NCBI GenBank assembly: GCA_024291935.2
Contig: JAGTYA010000024.1
Coordinates: forward strand, 7,688,001 to 7,752,000
Origin: Okapia johnstoni
Lineage: Eukaryota; Chordata; Mammalia; Artiodactyla; Giraffidae
Direction: 5' to 3'
Length of the DNA: 64,000 nucleotides
Position numbers and translations under genes: made by a program. The notes beneath the pieces are model-generated. The model saw nothing but the letters and a program-made list of their open reading frames with translations. It had not been told where the DNA came from and did no database searches. Below, piece after piece: positions 1-11,599 of this stretch (within the stretch, counting starts at the first letter, position 1; each line of letters opens with the position of its first letter).

Positions 1-270
1 TATACTTTAGATACCCTGGTCAGGGAAACCCTATAGCTGTTTGAGAAGAAATTTGAACACCGAGAAGGAAAAGCATACCAGGCATAGGAAAGAACAAGTA
101 CAAAGGTAGGAACAGGCTTGGCATGCTGTAGATACAGAATGAAGGCCAGTGGCTAGAATATAGGGATAAAAGGGACAGAGTAAGGCAAGCTAAGTTTCGG
201 AGGTGAGCAGAGGCAAGATTCTAAGGGTGTCATGTAGGCCACAAATAAACCTTTACATTTATGTAAGGTT
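1..270 (-). mobile_element. Old L2-like LINE fragment
   Basis: Phrases such as acaaaggtaggaacaggcttggc and tcatgtaggccac match the reverse complement of the common L2 3' region. It is diverged and runs off the left edge. Confidence 0.5.
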
Positions 271-354
271 AACTGATTTCCAACAAGAGTGCCAAGACAA
301 TTCAAATGAGAGAAAGAGTAGTCTTTTCAACAAATGATGCCGTAATAACTGAAT

Positions 355-580
355 GCCACTGCCGCTTAGTCGCTTCAGTCGTGTCCAACTCTGTGTGACC
401 CTATGGACAGCAGCCCACCAGGCTCCTCTCTCCATGAGATTCTCTAGGCAAGCGTACTAGAGTGATTTGCCGTGCCCTCCTCCAGGGGATCTTCCCAACC
501 CAGGGATCGAATCCAAGTCTCTTATGTCTACCTGCTGTGGCAGGTAGGTTCTTTACCACTAGCGCCACCTGGGAAGCCCA
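355..580 (-). mobile_element. Bov-tA SINE (first of two at one target)
   Basis: The ruminant Bov-tA SINE joins a tRNA-derived head (gggcttccctggtggctcag...) to a BovB-derived tail ending ...acacgactgaagcgact. This copy is reversed. It lies between copies of the 10-bp repeat ataactgaat at 345-354 and 581-590. Confidence 0.9.
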
Positions 581-590
581 ATAACTGAAT

Positions 591-809
591 GGTGGTAGTG
601 GTTTAGTCACCAAGTCGTATCCGACTCTTGCAATCCCGTGGACTGTAGCCTGCCAGGCTGCTCCGTCCATGGGATTCTCCAGGCAAGAATACTGGAGTGG
701 GTTGCCATTTCCTTCTCCAGGGGATCTTCCCGACCCAGGAATCAAACCCGGGTCTCCTGCATGGTAGGCAGATTCTTTACCAACTGAGCTATGAGGGAAA
801 CCCATATAC
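591..809 (-). mobile_element. Bov-tA SINE (second of two at one target)
   Basis: Same orientation as its neighbour, and bounded by ataactgaat at 581-590 and 810-819, so three copies of one target sequence frame two SINEs. Confidence 0.9.
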
Positions 810-1200
810 ATAACTGAATACGTATATGCAAAAGAATGAAACTGGGCCTCAACATGACACCATATATAAAAATTAACCCCAAATGGATAAAAGACATATA
901 TAGAAGACTTAAAACTACAAAACTTTTAGAAGAAAACACCAGTGTGTATCTTTGCGACCCTGTATTAGGAAACGGTTTCTTAAACACGACATCAAAAGTG
1001 TAAATGAAAAAAGAAAGAAAACAACTTGGACTTCAGGAAAATTAAAAGCTTTTGAGTCAAAAGTGCTCTCCAGAAAGTGAAAAAATCCACAGCAAGAGAG
1101 GAAAATTTTCAAATCACATATCTGATAAAGGTTTATTATCCAGAACATACAAAGAATTCTTATGACTCAACAATAAATAACAGTTTAAAAATGGCCAAAG

Positions 1201-2960
1201 CACAAATAGATGGAGAAATATACCATGTTCATGGATCAGAAGAATCAATATAACGAAAATGAGTATACTACCCAAAGCAATCTACAGATTCAATGCAATC
1301 CCTATCAAACTTCCAATGGTATTTTTCAGAGAACTAGAACAAATAATTTCACAATTTGTATGGAAATGCAAAAAACCCCGAATAGCCAAAGCAATCTTGA
1401 GAAAGAAGAACGGAACTGGAGGAATCAACCTGCCTGACTTCAGACTATACTACAAAGCTACGGTCATCAAGACAGTATGGTACTGGCACAAAGACAGAAT
1501 TATAGATCAATGGAACAAAATAGAAAGCCCAGAGATAAATCCACACATCTATGGACACCTTATCTTTGCAAAGGAGGCAAGAATATACAATGGAGAAAAG
1601 ACATCTTTTTAACAAGTGGTGCTGGGAAAACTGGTCAACCACTTGTAAAAGAATGAAACTAGAACACTTTCTAACACCATACACAAAAATAAACTCAAAA
1701 TGGATTAAAGATCTAAACGTAAGACCAGAAACTATAAAACTCCTAGAGGAAAACATAAATCACAGCAGGATCTTCTATGACCCACCTCCCAGAGTAATGG
1801 AAATAAAAGCAAAAATAAACAAATGGGACCTAATTAAACTTAAAAGCTTTTGCACAACGAAGGAAACTATAAGCAAGGTGAAAAGACAGCCTTCAGAATG
1901 GGAGAAAATAACAGCAAATGAAGCAACTGACAAAGAATTAATCTCCAAAATATACAAGCAGCTCACGCAGCTCAATTCCAGAAAAATAAATGACCCAATC
2001 AAAAAACGAGCCAAAGAACTAAACAGACATTTCTCCAAAGAAGGCATACAGATGGCTAACAAACACACGAAAAGATGCTCAACATCACTCATTATCAGAG
2101 AAATGCAAATCAAAACTACAATGAGGTACCATCTCACACAGGTCAGATGGCTGCTATCAAAAAGTCTGCACACAATAAGTGCTGGGGAGGGTGTGGAGAA
2201 AAGGGAACCCTCTTACACTGTTGGTGGGAATGCAAACTAGTACAGCCACTATGGAGAACAGTGTGGAGATTCCTTAAAAAACCAGAAATAGAACTGCCAT
2301 ACGACCCAGCAATCCCACTGCTGGGCATACACACTGAGGAAACCAGAACTGAAAGACACACGTGTACCCCAATGTTCATCACAGCACTGTTTATAATAGC
2401 TAGGACATGGAAGCAACCTAGATGTCCATCGGCAGACGAATGGATAAGAAAGCTGTGGTACATATACACAATGGAATATTACTCAGCTATTGAAAAGAAT
2501 GCATTTGAATCAGTTCTAGTGAGGTGGATGAAACAGGAGCCTATTATACAAAGTGAAGTAAGTCAGAAAGAAAAACACCAGTACAGTACATTAACGCATA
2601 TATATGGAATTTAGAAAGATGGTAACGATGACCTTATATGCGAGACACAGAGGTAAAGAACAGATTCTGGACTCTGTGGGAGAAGGCAAGGGTGGGATGA
2701 TTTGAGAGAATAGCACTGAAACATGCATATTACCATATGTGATACAAATCACCAGTCCAGGTTTGATGCATGAGACAGGGTGCTCAGGGCCAGTGCACTG
2801 GGACGACCCTGAGGGATGGGATGGGGAGAGAGGTGGGAGGGGGGTTCAGGACGGGGAACACATGTACACTCATGGCTGATTCATATCAATGTATGGCAAA
2901 AACCACTACAATATTGTAATCAGCCTCCAATGAAAATAAGTAAATTAATTTAAAAATATT
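1201..2960 (+). mobile_element. Ruminant L1, 5'-truncated, ORF2 C-terminal part and 3' UTR
   Basis: ORF2 C-terminal sequence is readable in three overlapping frames (1259-1612, 1551-2240, 2075-2614). Examples are [14 protein letters not shown], then [20 protein letters not shown], then [19 protein letters not shown] and [14 protein letters not shown]. So at least two frameshifts have occurred, near 1590 and 2150. The 3' UTR with the G-rich stretch near 2815-2860 and an A-rich end follows. Flanking imperfect repeats aaaaatggccaaag (1187-1200) and aaaaaggtcaaag (2961-2973) mark insertion into the older L1. Confidence 0.88.
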
Positions 2961-3513
2961 AAAAAGGTCAAAGGATCTGAATAGACATTCCTCCAAAGAA
3001 GAAGATTTACAAATGGCCAATAAGCACATGTAAAGAAGTGCAACATCATTAGTCATCAGGGAACTGCAAATCAAGACCACAATAAAATAGCACATCACCC
3101 CCACTAGGAATGACTATAATAAAAAAAGACAGTAAGTATTGGAAAGAATATGGAGAAAATGGAACCCTAGTACATTTCTGGTGGAAATGTAAAATGGTGC
3201 TGCCACTTGGAAATACAGTTTGGCAGTTACTCAAAAAATTAAACATAGAGTTGCCATATGACGCAGAAATTCTACTCTTAGGTATATAACTAAAAGAACT
3301 GAAAATAAATGTCTGCACAAAATCTTCTACACCAATTGTTCACAGCAGCATTATTCACAATAGTCAAAAAGTGGAAACAAACAAAATATCCACTAACTGC
3401 TGACTGGATAAATAAAATGTGGCATAACCATATACTGGAATATCATTTGGCCATAAAAAGGAATGAATTCATGCTTCAAAACAGATAAATCTTGAAATTA
3501 TCATATTAAGGAA

Positions 3514-3729
3514 ATGAAGAAGATGTTAGTCACTCAGTCGTGTCCAACTCTTAGCAGCCCCATGGACTGTAGCCTGCCAGGCTCCCCAGTCCATGGAATT
3601 CTCCAGGCAAGAACACTGGAGTGGGTTGCCATTCCCTTCTCCAGGGGATCTTCCCAACCTAGGGATCAAACTGATGTCTCCCTCATTACAGGCAGATTCT
3701 TTACTGGTCTGAGCCACAAGGGAAGCCCC
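3514..3729 (-). mobile_element. Bov-tA SINE with clear target duplication
   Basis: Flanked by identical catattaaggaa at 3502-3513 and 3730-3741; it interrupts the 3' end of the old L1. Confidence 0.9.
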
Positions 3730-4039
3730 CATATTAAGGAAGTCAGATACAAAAAGCTACATAGTATATGATTCCATTCATATGAAGTATCCAGAATAGG
3801 AAAATCCATAGAGATAGAAAATAAATGAGTGATTGCCAGGGGGTGGAGCCAGGGGTAGGATATGGGGAGTAACTACTAATATGGGTAAAGAGCTTCTATT
3901 TTGGGGTGATGAAAATGTATGGAATTAGGTAATGGTGACAGCTGCATAACTTTGTGAATATACTGAAAAAACAATAAAACACTGAATTGTACACTTATAT
4001 AAAACACATAAACTTAAAAAAAAAAAACCCCAAAACTCA

Positions 4040-4105
4040 AGTCAACAAAAAGGTGGCAGGCTGGATTTGGCCTGCAAGTCATAATTCGCTGACTCGTGAT
4101 CTGAA
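4040..4105 (-). mobile_element. Possible hAT-type transposon end
   Basis: ggcaggctggatttggcctgc followed by gctgactcgtgatctg resembles the terminal region of an old hAT transposon (the GGCCAAATCCAGCC family). The rest of the element was not recognised. Confidence 0.3.
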
Positions 4106-5095
4106 GGACAGTCCTTGAAATCTCTCACAAAGTCAGATCTCTGCTCTGTCTTTTTCTTTCAGGGTGACTACTTGATAAACGTTGTCAAGTTTCCTTCTCT
4201 AAACTGATATTGTAAAAAAAACTCTGATAAGTCTTCCTTAGAATCAGGTTACTCTATCAAACTATCCTGTTCTACCATACCAACTATATTCAAAAGAAAA
4301 CCTCACTAGTTTGGTATGACTTGTTTCCAGTGAATTTATGCTCAAATTTACACAAGAAACAAAACAGAAACAAAAGAGCAATCAAACCAATTGTGAAGTT
4401 GGGATATATATAATGCATGCAACTTATAAGGACATTATTAATAAAACTAAAAAGGCAGAAGAATAAATCCACCAAGCTAAGAACTACTTGTTAAGGCCTT
4501 TAAAAAAGTAGACGCACAGGTGAGGTGGGAAAGACTATGAACTTTAAGGCCACACAGGCCTGATATAAATCTTACTAATCTTATTTCCACCACTCATGTG
4601 AACTTGGAAGTGCTTTTTCACTCTCCTTATTTGTAAAGAGAGGATACTTTCGTCTCCCTTTCTCCACTTCTCAGTGTTAATGCCAAACACTGTGCCAAGA
4701 AACCCCATGAGTGGAAGAAACAGAACGGATCAAAGTGCGATCAGAACTTTAAGGCAGACCCGGAAAACCCTAGTGATGTTGGAAGCAAACAGCCCCCGCC
4801 TCCAAAGTGAGGACTGCAGGTCACAAACTGAAATCCCAGGGTATCTGGCTCCTGTCTGGTGAGGACAAAACTCACTGAGACAAGATGAGCTAGCACATAA
4901 AACCAGAGGGGGATGAGGAACGCTCAGCAAAGGTGTCTAAGGAATACAGAGAAGTGTTTTGGTCTATATGCCAGAACAACTTACAACTTATCCTGATCAA
5001 TGTTAAACTTTAATTTTCTAATCTTGACCTCCCTTTGGTCTCTCTTCCTAAGTTGCTGCCACTACGACACTTCTTCATACTTTCTTAATGAACAT
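4106..5095. other. Intron 3 stretch with nothing recognised
   Basis: AT-rich sequence with a possible MIR-like piece near 4530-4660. No exon with matching splice sites and no clear repeat family was seen. Confidence 0.4.
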
Positions 5096-5099
5096 TTTA

Positions 5100-5700
5100 A
5101 ACTCTGTTTTGAAACAATTTCAAACATATAAAAAAAGAACAAGAATAGTGCAAAACACTCATATACATCTAATTCATTAACTGCTAACGTTTGTCTCCCC
5201 CTCTCCTCTCTCTACACACACACACACACACACACACTTTTTTCCCCCTTGAACCATCTGAGAATAAGTTACAGACTTCAGGATCCTTTACATACTTTAA
5301 TTTCAGTGTCAGGAAATGTGACACTGACACAATACTATTGTTCAATACATAGTCTACATTCACATTTCATCAACTGTCCCAATATTATCCCTTTGATTCT
5401 GCTGATCCAGGATCCAATCCAGAATCACATGCTGCGTTTAGTTGTCATTTTCCTTTTAGTCTCCTTTAATGTGGAACAGTTCAGTCCTTCTTTATTTTTT
5501 CTGACACTGACATTTCTGAATAATATGTCAGCTGTTCTGGAGAATGTCTCTGGGTTTGGATTTGTCTGATTACTTCCTCATGATTAGTTTTAGAAAATGG
5601 CCAAATGGTTCTGCATTTTGACAGAACCACCACCCAGGTGATTTTGTGTCCTCCTCAGTGCACACGATCAGGTGGCACCTGATGTTAAGGTGCCATCTAC
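5100..5700 (+). mobile_element. Old mammalian L1 3'-UTR-like relic
   Basis: Sequence such as ggatccaatccagaatcaca, agtctcctttaatgtgg and tttgtctgattacttcctca is the common pattern of an ancient LINE 3' region. It continues after the SINE at about 5928-6000 (ggtttctccactctatg). Family assignment is by memory of the pattern. Confidence 0.5.
5213..5237 (+). repeat. (CA)n microsatellite
   Basis: About twelve CA units, uninterrupted. Confidence 0.95.
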
Positions 5701-5705
5701 CAGGG

Positions 5706-5927
5706 TTCCCTGGCTTCCTAGCTGGCACAGTGGTAAAGAATCCACCTGTCAATGCAGAAGATGCAAGTGATGTGGGTTTGATCCCTGGGTCAGGAAGATC
5801 CCCTGGAGTAGGAAATGGCAACCCACTCCAGTGTTCTTGCCTGGAAAATCCCATGGACAGAGGAGCCTGGCAGCCTACACCCCACAGGGTTGCAAAGAGT
5901 TGGATGAGACTGAGTACAGACAGACCA
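5706..5927 (+). mobile_element. Bov-tA SINE
   Basis: Full-length plus-strand copy from ttccctggcttcc to ggatgagactgagtacag, inserted in the old LINE relic. Short accagg repeats lie at both ends. Confidence 0.88.
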
Positions 5928-6112
5928 GGTTTCTCCACTCTATGTTATTATTTTCCCTTTTGTTGTCTGTGAGAAAATACGTTTACATTGTGCAAACACC
6001 AATTTCCACCCAAAGGTTCGATAACTCACTGATTATTTCTGTCTGAATCAATTACTGATTTGGTGTGATGCTTATAAAACTGTGATTTTTCCAATGTTTC
6101 ATTTCTTCATTC

Positions 6113-6305
6113 AGGCTTCCCTTGAGGCTCAGCTGGTAAAGAATCCACCTACAATGTGGGAGACCTGCGTTCGATCCCTGGGTTGGGAAGATTCCCTGGA
6201 GAAGGGAAAGGCTACCGACGTCAATATTCTGGCGTGGAGAGTTCCACGGACTGTATAGTCCATGGGGTTGCAAAGAGTCGGACATGACTGAGTGACTTTC
6301 ACTTT
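6113..6305 (+). mobile_element. Bov-tA SINE (first of a head-to-tail pair)
   Basis: Ends gactgagtgactttcacttt and abuts the next SINE without spacer. Confidence 0.9.
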
Positions 6306-6508
6306 GGGCTTCCCTTGTAGCTCAGCTGGTAAAGAATATGACTACAATGCAGGAGACCTGGGTTCGATTCTAGTATTGGGAAGATCCCCTGGAGAAGGAA
6401 ATGGCCACCCACTCCAGTATGCTTGCCTGGAGGATCCCATGGACAGAGGAACCTGGCAGATTACAGTCCATGGGGTCGTACGAGTCAGAAAAGACTTAAG
6501 AGATTAAA
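6306..6508 (+). mobile_element. Bov-tA SINE (second of a head-to-tail pair)
   Basis: Starts gggcttcccttgtagctcag immediately after the first SINE and ends near aagacttaagagatt. Confidence 0.9.
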
Positions 6509-6940
6509 CCACCACCACAATCTACTAGAATTAAATGGGTTTTTTTCCCCCTTTCTCTCCCTCTCTCTCTTACCAGCACAAACTCAGGTATTTTCTATTC
6601 AGTGGGTTTTAGTTCATTATTGTCATTATTCATCCTGATGCTCAAACGGCAATGGGTTTGGCCAGTAGCACGCCTTTCAAGCGGGCTTCTGTGTCCTTAT
6701 GATGAGCCCCTATCATTTTTATTTCTTCACTTCCTGTTGATCCTCTGCCACAAGACGTTGCAGGCTCATGGCTGTCCCAGACTTGAATCAGTCCCTCCTC
6801 CAAGAACCCCTAGTTCTTTTGAGAAACCAGTAACTCATGGCTATTGAGGTATCATTGCTTCTGGAGCCTCTCAGAAGATAGAGCCAGAAATAATATACAA
6901 ATGTATGTTAAAATATATATATTTCTAAACTATGAATTCA

Positions 6941-7053
6941 GGAATTCCCTGGCAGTCCAGTGGTTAGGATCTGGCACTTTCACTTCTGGGGCCCATGGTC
7001 AATCCCTGGTTGGGGAACTAAGATCCCACAAGCTGTGTGGCTGAAAAAAAAGC
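6941..7053 (+). mobile_element. CHR-type SINE
   Basis: The cetartiodactyl CHR SINE is tRNA-derived, with a ggacttccctggtggtccag head, a ggttcgatccctggt B-box and an aagatcccacatgcc region. This copy has an A-rich end at about 7043-7052. Confidence 0.85.
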
Positions 7054-7065
7054 AAAACACCCATG

Positions 7066-7343
7066 CTGCTGCTGCTGCTGCTAAATTGCTTCAGTCGTGT
7101 CCAACTCTGTGCGACCCCATAGACGGCAGCCCACCAGGCTCCCCCGTCCCTGGGATTCTCCAGGCAAGAACACTGGAGTGGGTTGCCATTTCCTTCTCCA
7201 GTGCATGAAAGGGAAAAGTGAAAGTGAAGTCGCTCAGTCGTGTCTGACTCTTTGCGACCCCGTGGACTGCAGCCTACCAGGCTCCTCCGTCCATGGGAGT
7301 TTCCAGGCAAGAGTACTGGAGTGGGGTGCCATCGCCTTCTCCG
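7066..7343 (-). mobile_element. BOV-A2 dimeric SINE with (GCT)n end
   Basis: Two related BovB-derived monomers lie in tandem on the minus strand, with the AGC-repeat tail at the left. Identical aaacacccatg at 7055-7065 and 7344-7354 is the target duplication. Confidence 0.93.
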
Positions 7344-7354
7344 AAACACCCATG

Positions 7355-8034
7355 AATTCATACTAATAATTCCAATTCAATACCTCAGAGTTCTTCTTTT
7401 GCCTATTCCATATTTGAATTTCCCTTCTTTACAATGAGAAGGGAACAACACTGATAATATTATATCAATATTATAATTACATTTATTATATATTGATAAA
7501 TTTACCCCAACAACACTGACATATTTACTCATTTGCTCAGTTCTGCAACATACAGAAAACAGTTACAGAACTGCTGTAGCAAGAGCACTACAAATGACAA
7601 ATTTACCAACTAGAGTTCAATCAAGATTTCTTTAGTTTGTCTTCAAAACATATACACTCAAAGAATATTTATAGTCAAAGAACTGTGTCAAAAATTACTT
7701 GAGTTAGTTGACATCCCTTTCCCCATCTCTGCCAACTTTATTTTACTTTTTGAATGTGTAAAACCTCAATGTGGTTATAAAAGTAAAAATTCTACAAAAA
7801 GGTCCAGAAGCGTTATTCCCTTTTCTCTACCCCTCCACTCTGTGCTTTCTATCCCCTAGAGATGACCAATTGCATTAGTCTCTGCTTATCCAGTCTATGC
7901 TTATGTTTGCAAAAATATGCAGTCACATATATAAATTCTCACTCTCCTTCCTTTGTTACACCAAACTTGGCAAATTTATATTAAAACAGCCCTTACATAT
8001 ATTAAAAAAAAAAAGATATTCCATTTCACTCATG
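7355..8034. other. Unique-looking intronic sequence
   Basis: AT-rich, with no recognisable repeat or exon. It has short A and T runs, and an A-run at about 8005-8015 that abuts the next SINE. Confidence 0.4.
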
Positions 8035-8240
8035 TGTTTTAGTCACTTAGTTGTGTCTGACTCTCTATGACCCCATGGATTATAGCTCTCCAGGCTCCTC
8101 TGTCCATGGAATTCTCCAGGAAAGAATATTGGAGTGGGTTTCTAGTCCCTTCTTCAGGGGATCTTCCTGACCCACGGATCCAACCTGGGTCTCCTGCATT
8201 GCTGGCAGATTCTTTACTGTCTGATTCACCATGGAAGCCC
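8035..8240 (-). mobile_element. Bov-tA SINE
   Basis: Reversed full-length copy ending caccatggaagccc at 8240. Confidence 0.88.
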
Positions 8241-8244
8241 ATTC

Positions 8245-8880
8245 ATAAGAGAAATGTAATCTGAAACTCGATTGAGATACCATGTTTTATCTGCTAGAAT
8301 GGTAAAATATTCTAAAGTTCAACCCCCCAGTCTGTTGGTAAGTTGTGGAGAAACGGTACTGTCATGCACTGCTACTAGGAAGGCAAAATGGTGTAACTCC
8401 CATGGAGGAAAATTTGGCAATAGCTAACAAAACCACATATACATTTACCCTTTGGTCAGCACTCCCACTTCTAGGTTTTTACCCTGAAGATGTATCTCCA
8501 GCAACACTAAAATCCATATGCACAAGTTTATTCATTATGGCGTTGTAATTACAAACTATTAGAAACAACTGTAAGAGCCCATACATGGGAAATTCACTGA
8601 CTTAGCCTTGCTTTATCTACATACTATTAATAGACTATCACGCAGCTGTGAAAAAGAGCCCCATGAGGGATTCCCCAGAGGTCTAATGGCTAGGATTCAG
8701 CACTTTCACTGCCACGGGCCTGGGTTTGATCCCTGGTCAGGAAACTAAGGTCCCACAAATTGCAAGGCGGAGCCAAAAAAAAAAAAAAAAAAAAAAAAAA
8801 CTCTGAACCATTCTGGATGATTTTCAAGATACATTAGCAAGCGGAAAAAAAAAAGAATATATATCATTCCTCAATGATTC
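8245..8880 (+). mobile_element. Old L1 ORF2 3' relic
   Basis: cactgctactaggaaggcaaaatggtg and the following 'cagcactcccacttctagg' pattern are L1 ORF2 C-terminal sequence. It is split by a CHR SINE at 8664-8802 and resumes at tctggatgattttcaag. Confidence 0.65.
8664..8802 (+). mobile_element. CHR-type SINE with long poly(A)
   Basis: Ends in an uninterrupted A tract of about 26 nt after ggcggagcc, so the tail is still well preserved. Confidence 0.85.
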
Positions 8881-9887
8881 TTATACTTAACAAGTCCTCC
8901 AAGTCCAATCACTCCATTCTTTCCTTATAAGCTACTCATATCTTGACTTCCTTCCCACTCCCCTAAAAATCTATGATTCATTACCACAATCATTCTCTTC
9001 CAACCTTCATCTGACAAAATCCCAACCCTAGATGATCTTTTAACTTTTCTGCATCTTCAACTTTCCCTTTCTCTACTGAGTCTTTCCCCTTGGGATTAAG
9101 CATGCTCAGGGTTTTCTAATCTAAAAAGTCCTCCCTTGATGCCAAATTCACATTTAGCTGTGGCCGTTCATTTTTCTCGGAGAAGACAATGGAAACCCAA
9201 TCCAGTCCTCTTGCCTGGAGAATCCCAGGGGCGGGGGAGCCTGGTGGGCTGCCGTCCATGGGGTCGCACAGAGTCGGACACGACTGAAGCGCCTTAGCAG
9301 CAGCAGCAGCAGCAGCAGTCCCTTTTTCTCCCCCTTCATAACCATACTGAAAGGGCAGTCTATACTGGTCATTTTCACTTCCTCATTTTCCAAAAATTTC
9401 TCAACCCACTTCTATCGATACCACAAAAGTGGCCCTTGCCAACGTGACCACGAGGCTTCCTTGTCCTAAATCATAGGGATACTTCTCAGTCCTCATCTTG
9501 CTGGTCCCTGGCTGTATTTGATGATGCTGACTACACTTACTCCTCAATCAAACTTTCCTCTTCTGGGTTCTGTGGCATCATCCTCTGTCTTCCCTCCTGC
9601 TCCTCTGGTTGCTCTTTCTTTTCCTTTTTTTTTAAGGTGCTCTTTCTTGATACCCTTTGCATGTTCTTCTTTGTCCCCATGGCTCTTATACTGGTCTTCT
9701 TATGGCTCTATCCTAGGCTTTCTTCCTACTCTATACACTCAATGGCAATCATAACTTACTTTTATTGTTCCAATGTACATGTTGCTCACTGCTCCCAAAT
9801 CAACATCGCCACTGTGTAACTCATTCCTAAGCTCAGACTCAAGTATTCCAACTACCTATCTAGAAGCAACAGTTAGAATCAGACATT
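8881..9887 (+). mobile_element. L2-like LINE ORF2 relic (left part)
   Basis: C/T-rich sequence such as ccatggctcttatactggtc and ctatacactcaatggcaatc follows the order of the old L2/CR1-type ORF2 3' half. It resumes after the BovB insertion. It is too diverged for a continuous frame. Confidence 0.45.
9176..9318 (+). mobile_element. Bov-A monomer (BOV-A2 half) with (AGC)n tail
   Basis: Single monomer, gagaagacaatgg to ggacacgactgaagcg, followed by about seven AGC units at 9297-9318. Confidence 0.88.
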
Positions 9888-10822
9888 GAACAATGGACTG
9901 ATTAAAAATTGGGAAAGGAGTACATCCAGGCTGTATATCGTCACTCTGCTTATTTAACTTATACGCAGAGTACATCATGTGAAATGCCGGGCTGGATGAA
10001 GCTCAAGCTGGAATCAAGATTGCCGGGAGAAATATCAGTAACCTCAGATATGCAGATGATATCACCCTAATGGCAGAAAGCAATGAGAAACTAAAGAACC
10101 TCTTGATGAAGGCGAAAAAGCAGAGTGAAAAAAGCCAGCTTAAAACTCAACATTCAAAAAACTAATGATCCAGTCCCATCACTTCATGGCAAACAGATGG
10201 GGGAAAAACGGCAACAGTGGCAGATTTTATTTTCTTGGCCTCCAAAATCATTGAGGATGGTGACTGCAGCCATGAAATTAAAAGACGTTTGCTCCTTGAA
10301 AGAAAAGCTATGACAAACCTAGACAGCATATTAAGAAGCAGAGGCATCACTTTGCCGAAAAAGGTCTGTACAGTCAAAGCGATGGTTTTTCCAGTAGTCA
10401 TGTACAGATGTGAGAGCTGGACCATAAAGAAGGCTGAGTGCAGAAGAACTGATGTTTTCAAATTGTGGTGCTGGAGAAGACTCTTGAGAGTTCCCAGGAC
10501 TGCAAGGAGATCAAACCAGACGATCCTAAAAGAAATCAGTCCTGAATATTCATTGGAAGGACTGATGCTGAAGCAGAAGTGCCAATACTCTGGCCACCTG
10601 ATGCAAAGAGCCAACTCATTGGAAAGACCCTGATGCTGAGAAAGACTGAGGACAGGAGGAAAAGGGGGCAAGAGGGGATGAGATGGTTTGATGGCATCAT
10701 CGACTCAATGGACATGAGTTTGAGCAAACTCTAGGAGACAGTAAAGAACAGGGAAGGCTGCAGTGCTGCAGTCCATGGGGTCACAAAGGGTCAGACACAA
10801 CTTAGCGGCTAAACAGCAACAA
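9888..10822 (+). mobile_element. BovB LINE 3' fragment with partial RT
   Basis: It begins in the RT palm (GVHPGC...[11 protein letters not shown]) and carries the YADD catalytic motif at 10049-10060. It continues to the BovB C-terminus ([14 protein letters not shown]..., GCESWTIKKAE-like) and the 3' end. Several frameshifts and stops, including one just after AEYIM, break the reading frame. The L2-like relic resumes at its right edge. Confidence 0.9.
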
Positions 10823-10829
10823 CAATCTA

Positions 10830-11590
10830 GAAAGCACTAGACGACACATGGCCGATAGCTCCAGAACAGCCGTAACCAAGCTTATCATCTTTTCCTTCAA
10901 AATTATTTCTTCTCCAGTGCTCTTCAACTCTGTGAATGATACTATCATTTATTCTGCTAAAAAGAAACTTAACGTCATCCTCGACTCCTCTCTTTTCCTA
11001 ACTTTTCACATTCAATCACCAAGATCTGTTAATTCTACCTCTTACATGTCTTTCAAATTCACTGACTTCTCTTCATCCAAACTACCATTATCTAGGTTCA
11101 AGTAACCAATTACTTCTTCCTGAATCACTGCCACTGTCTCTTAAGTGGTTTAGCTGTCCACAGTTTAAACATTAGCAATCTTCATTTTGAAGGCAATTTT
11201 AATTAAAAAACAAAAACAACCTTAACTCTGATCATGTTGCTTATACGGTACTGACCACTCTATAGCTCTCCACTGCTCTTAGGATAAAATTAACAATCTT
11301 CAACACAACTTACAACACCCTTCATTATGGAACATCCCACTCACACTCATCTCACCAACCTCATCTATATCCCTTTTCCATTTGTATCTGTGACTATCTG
11401 TTCTCTTGAACCAAGTGCCCTCTACTCTCTTTTGTATCACTCAAATGCTGTTCTCCCAGTCTAGAACTTTTCTCTTCCTATCTCCCCAAACCCAGCTAGC
11501 TCCTTCCACCCATATTTCAGGTATCAGCCTAGCCTACATTTCTCTTAGGAAGTCAAGTTGAGATCTCTCTGGCCCATTATATTTCAGTTG
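10830..11590 (+). mobile_element. L2-like LINE ORF2 relic (right part)
   Basis: gtcatcctcgactcctctc followed later by atcatgttgcttatacg, ctctccactgctcttagg and ctcacaccaacctcatc-like phrases is the order seen in L2 ORF2 ('VILDSSLS' then the 'SDHVTPLL' region). Confidence 0.5.
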
Positions 11591-11599
11591 TATGTGAAA

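Larger units (their letters stand above)
275..4033 (+). mobile_element. Old L1, ORF2 3' part to poly(A), heavily interrupted
   Basis: Degraded L1 ORF2 and 3' UTR sequence is found in colinear pieces at about 275-354, 810-1200, 2961-3513 and 3730-4033, ending in an A-rich tail. Typical phrases are gtcttttcaacaaatg, atggccaataagcac and gtggaaacaaacaaaatatcc. The gaps are filled exactly by two SINEs, a younger L1 and a third SINE, so this is one host element with later insertions. It has many stops and indels. Confidence 0.75.

Noticed and set aside
401..811. Recurring peptide GRSPGEGNGNPLQYSCLENPMDRGAW in many frames across the window
   Set aside because: This is the conceptual translation of the Bov-tA/BOV-A2 SINE, a well-known artefact in bovine gene predictions, not a protein family.
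7066..7081. GCT/AGC triplet repeats (also at 9297-9318) as possible coding or disease-type repeat
   Set aside because: They are the normal AGC tails of BOV-A2 SINEs.
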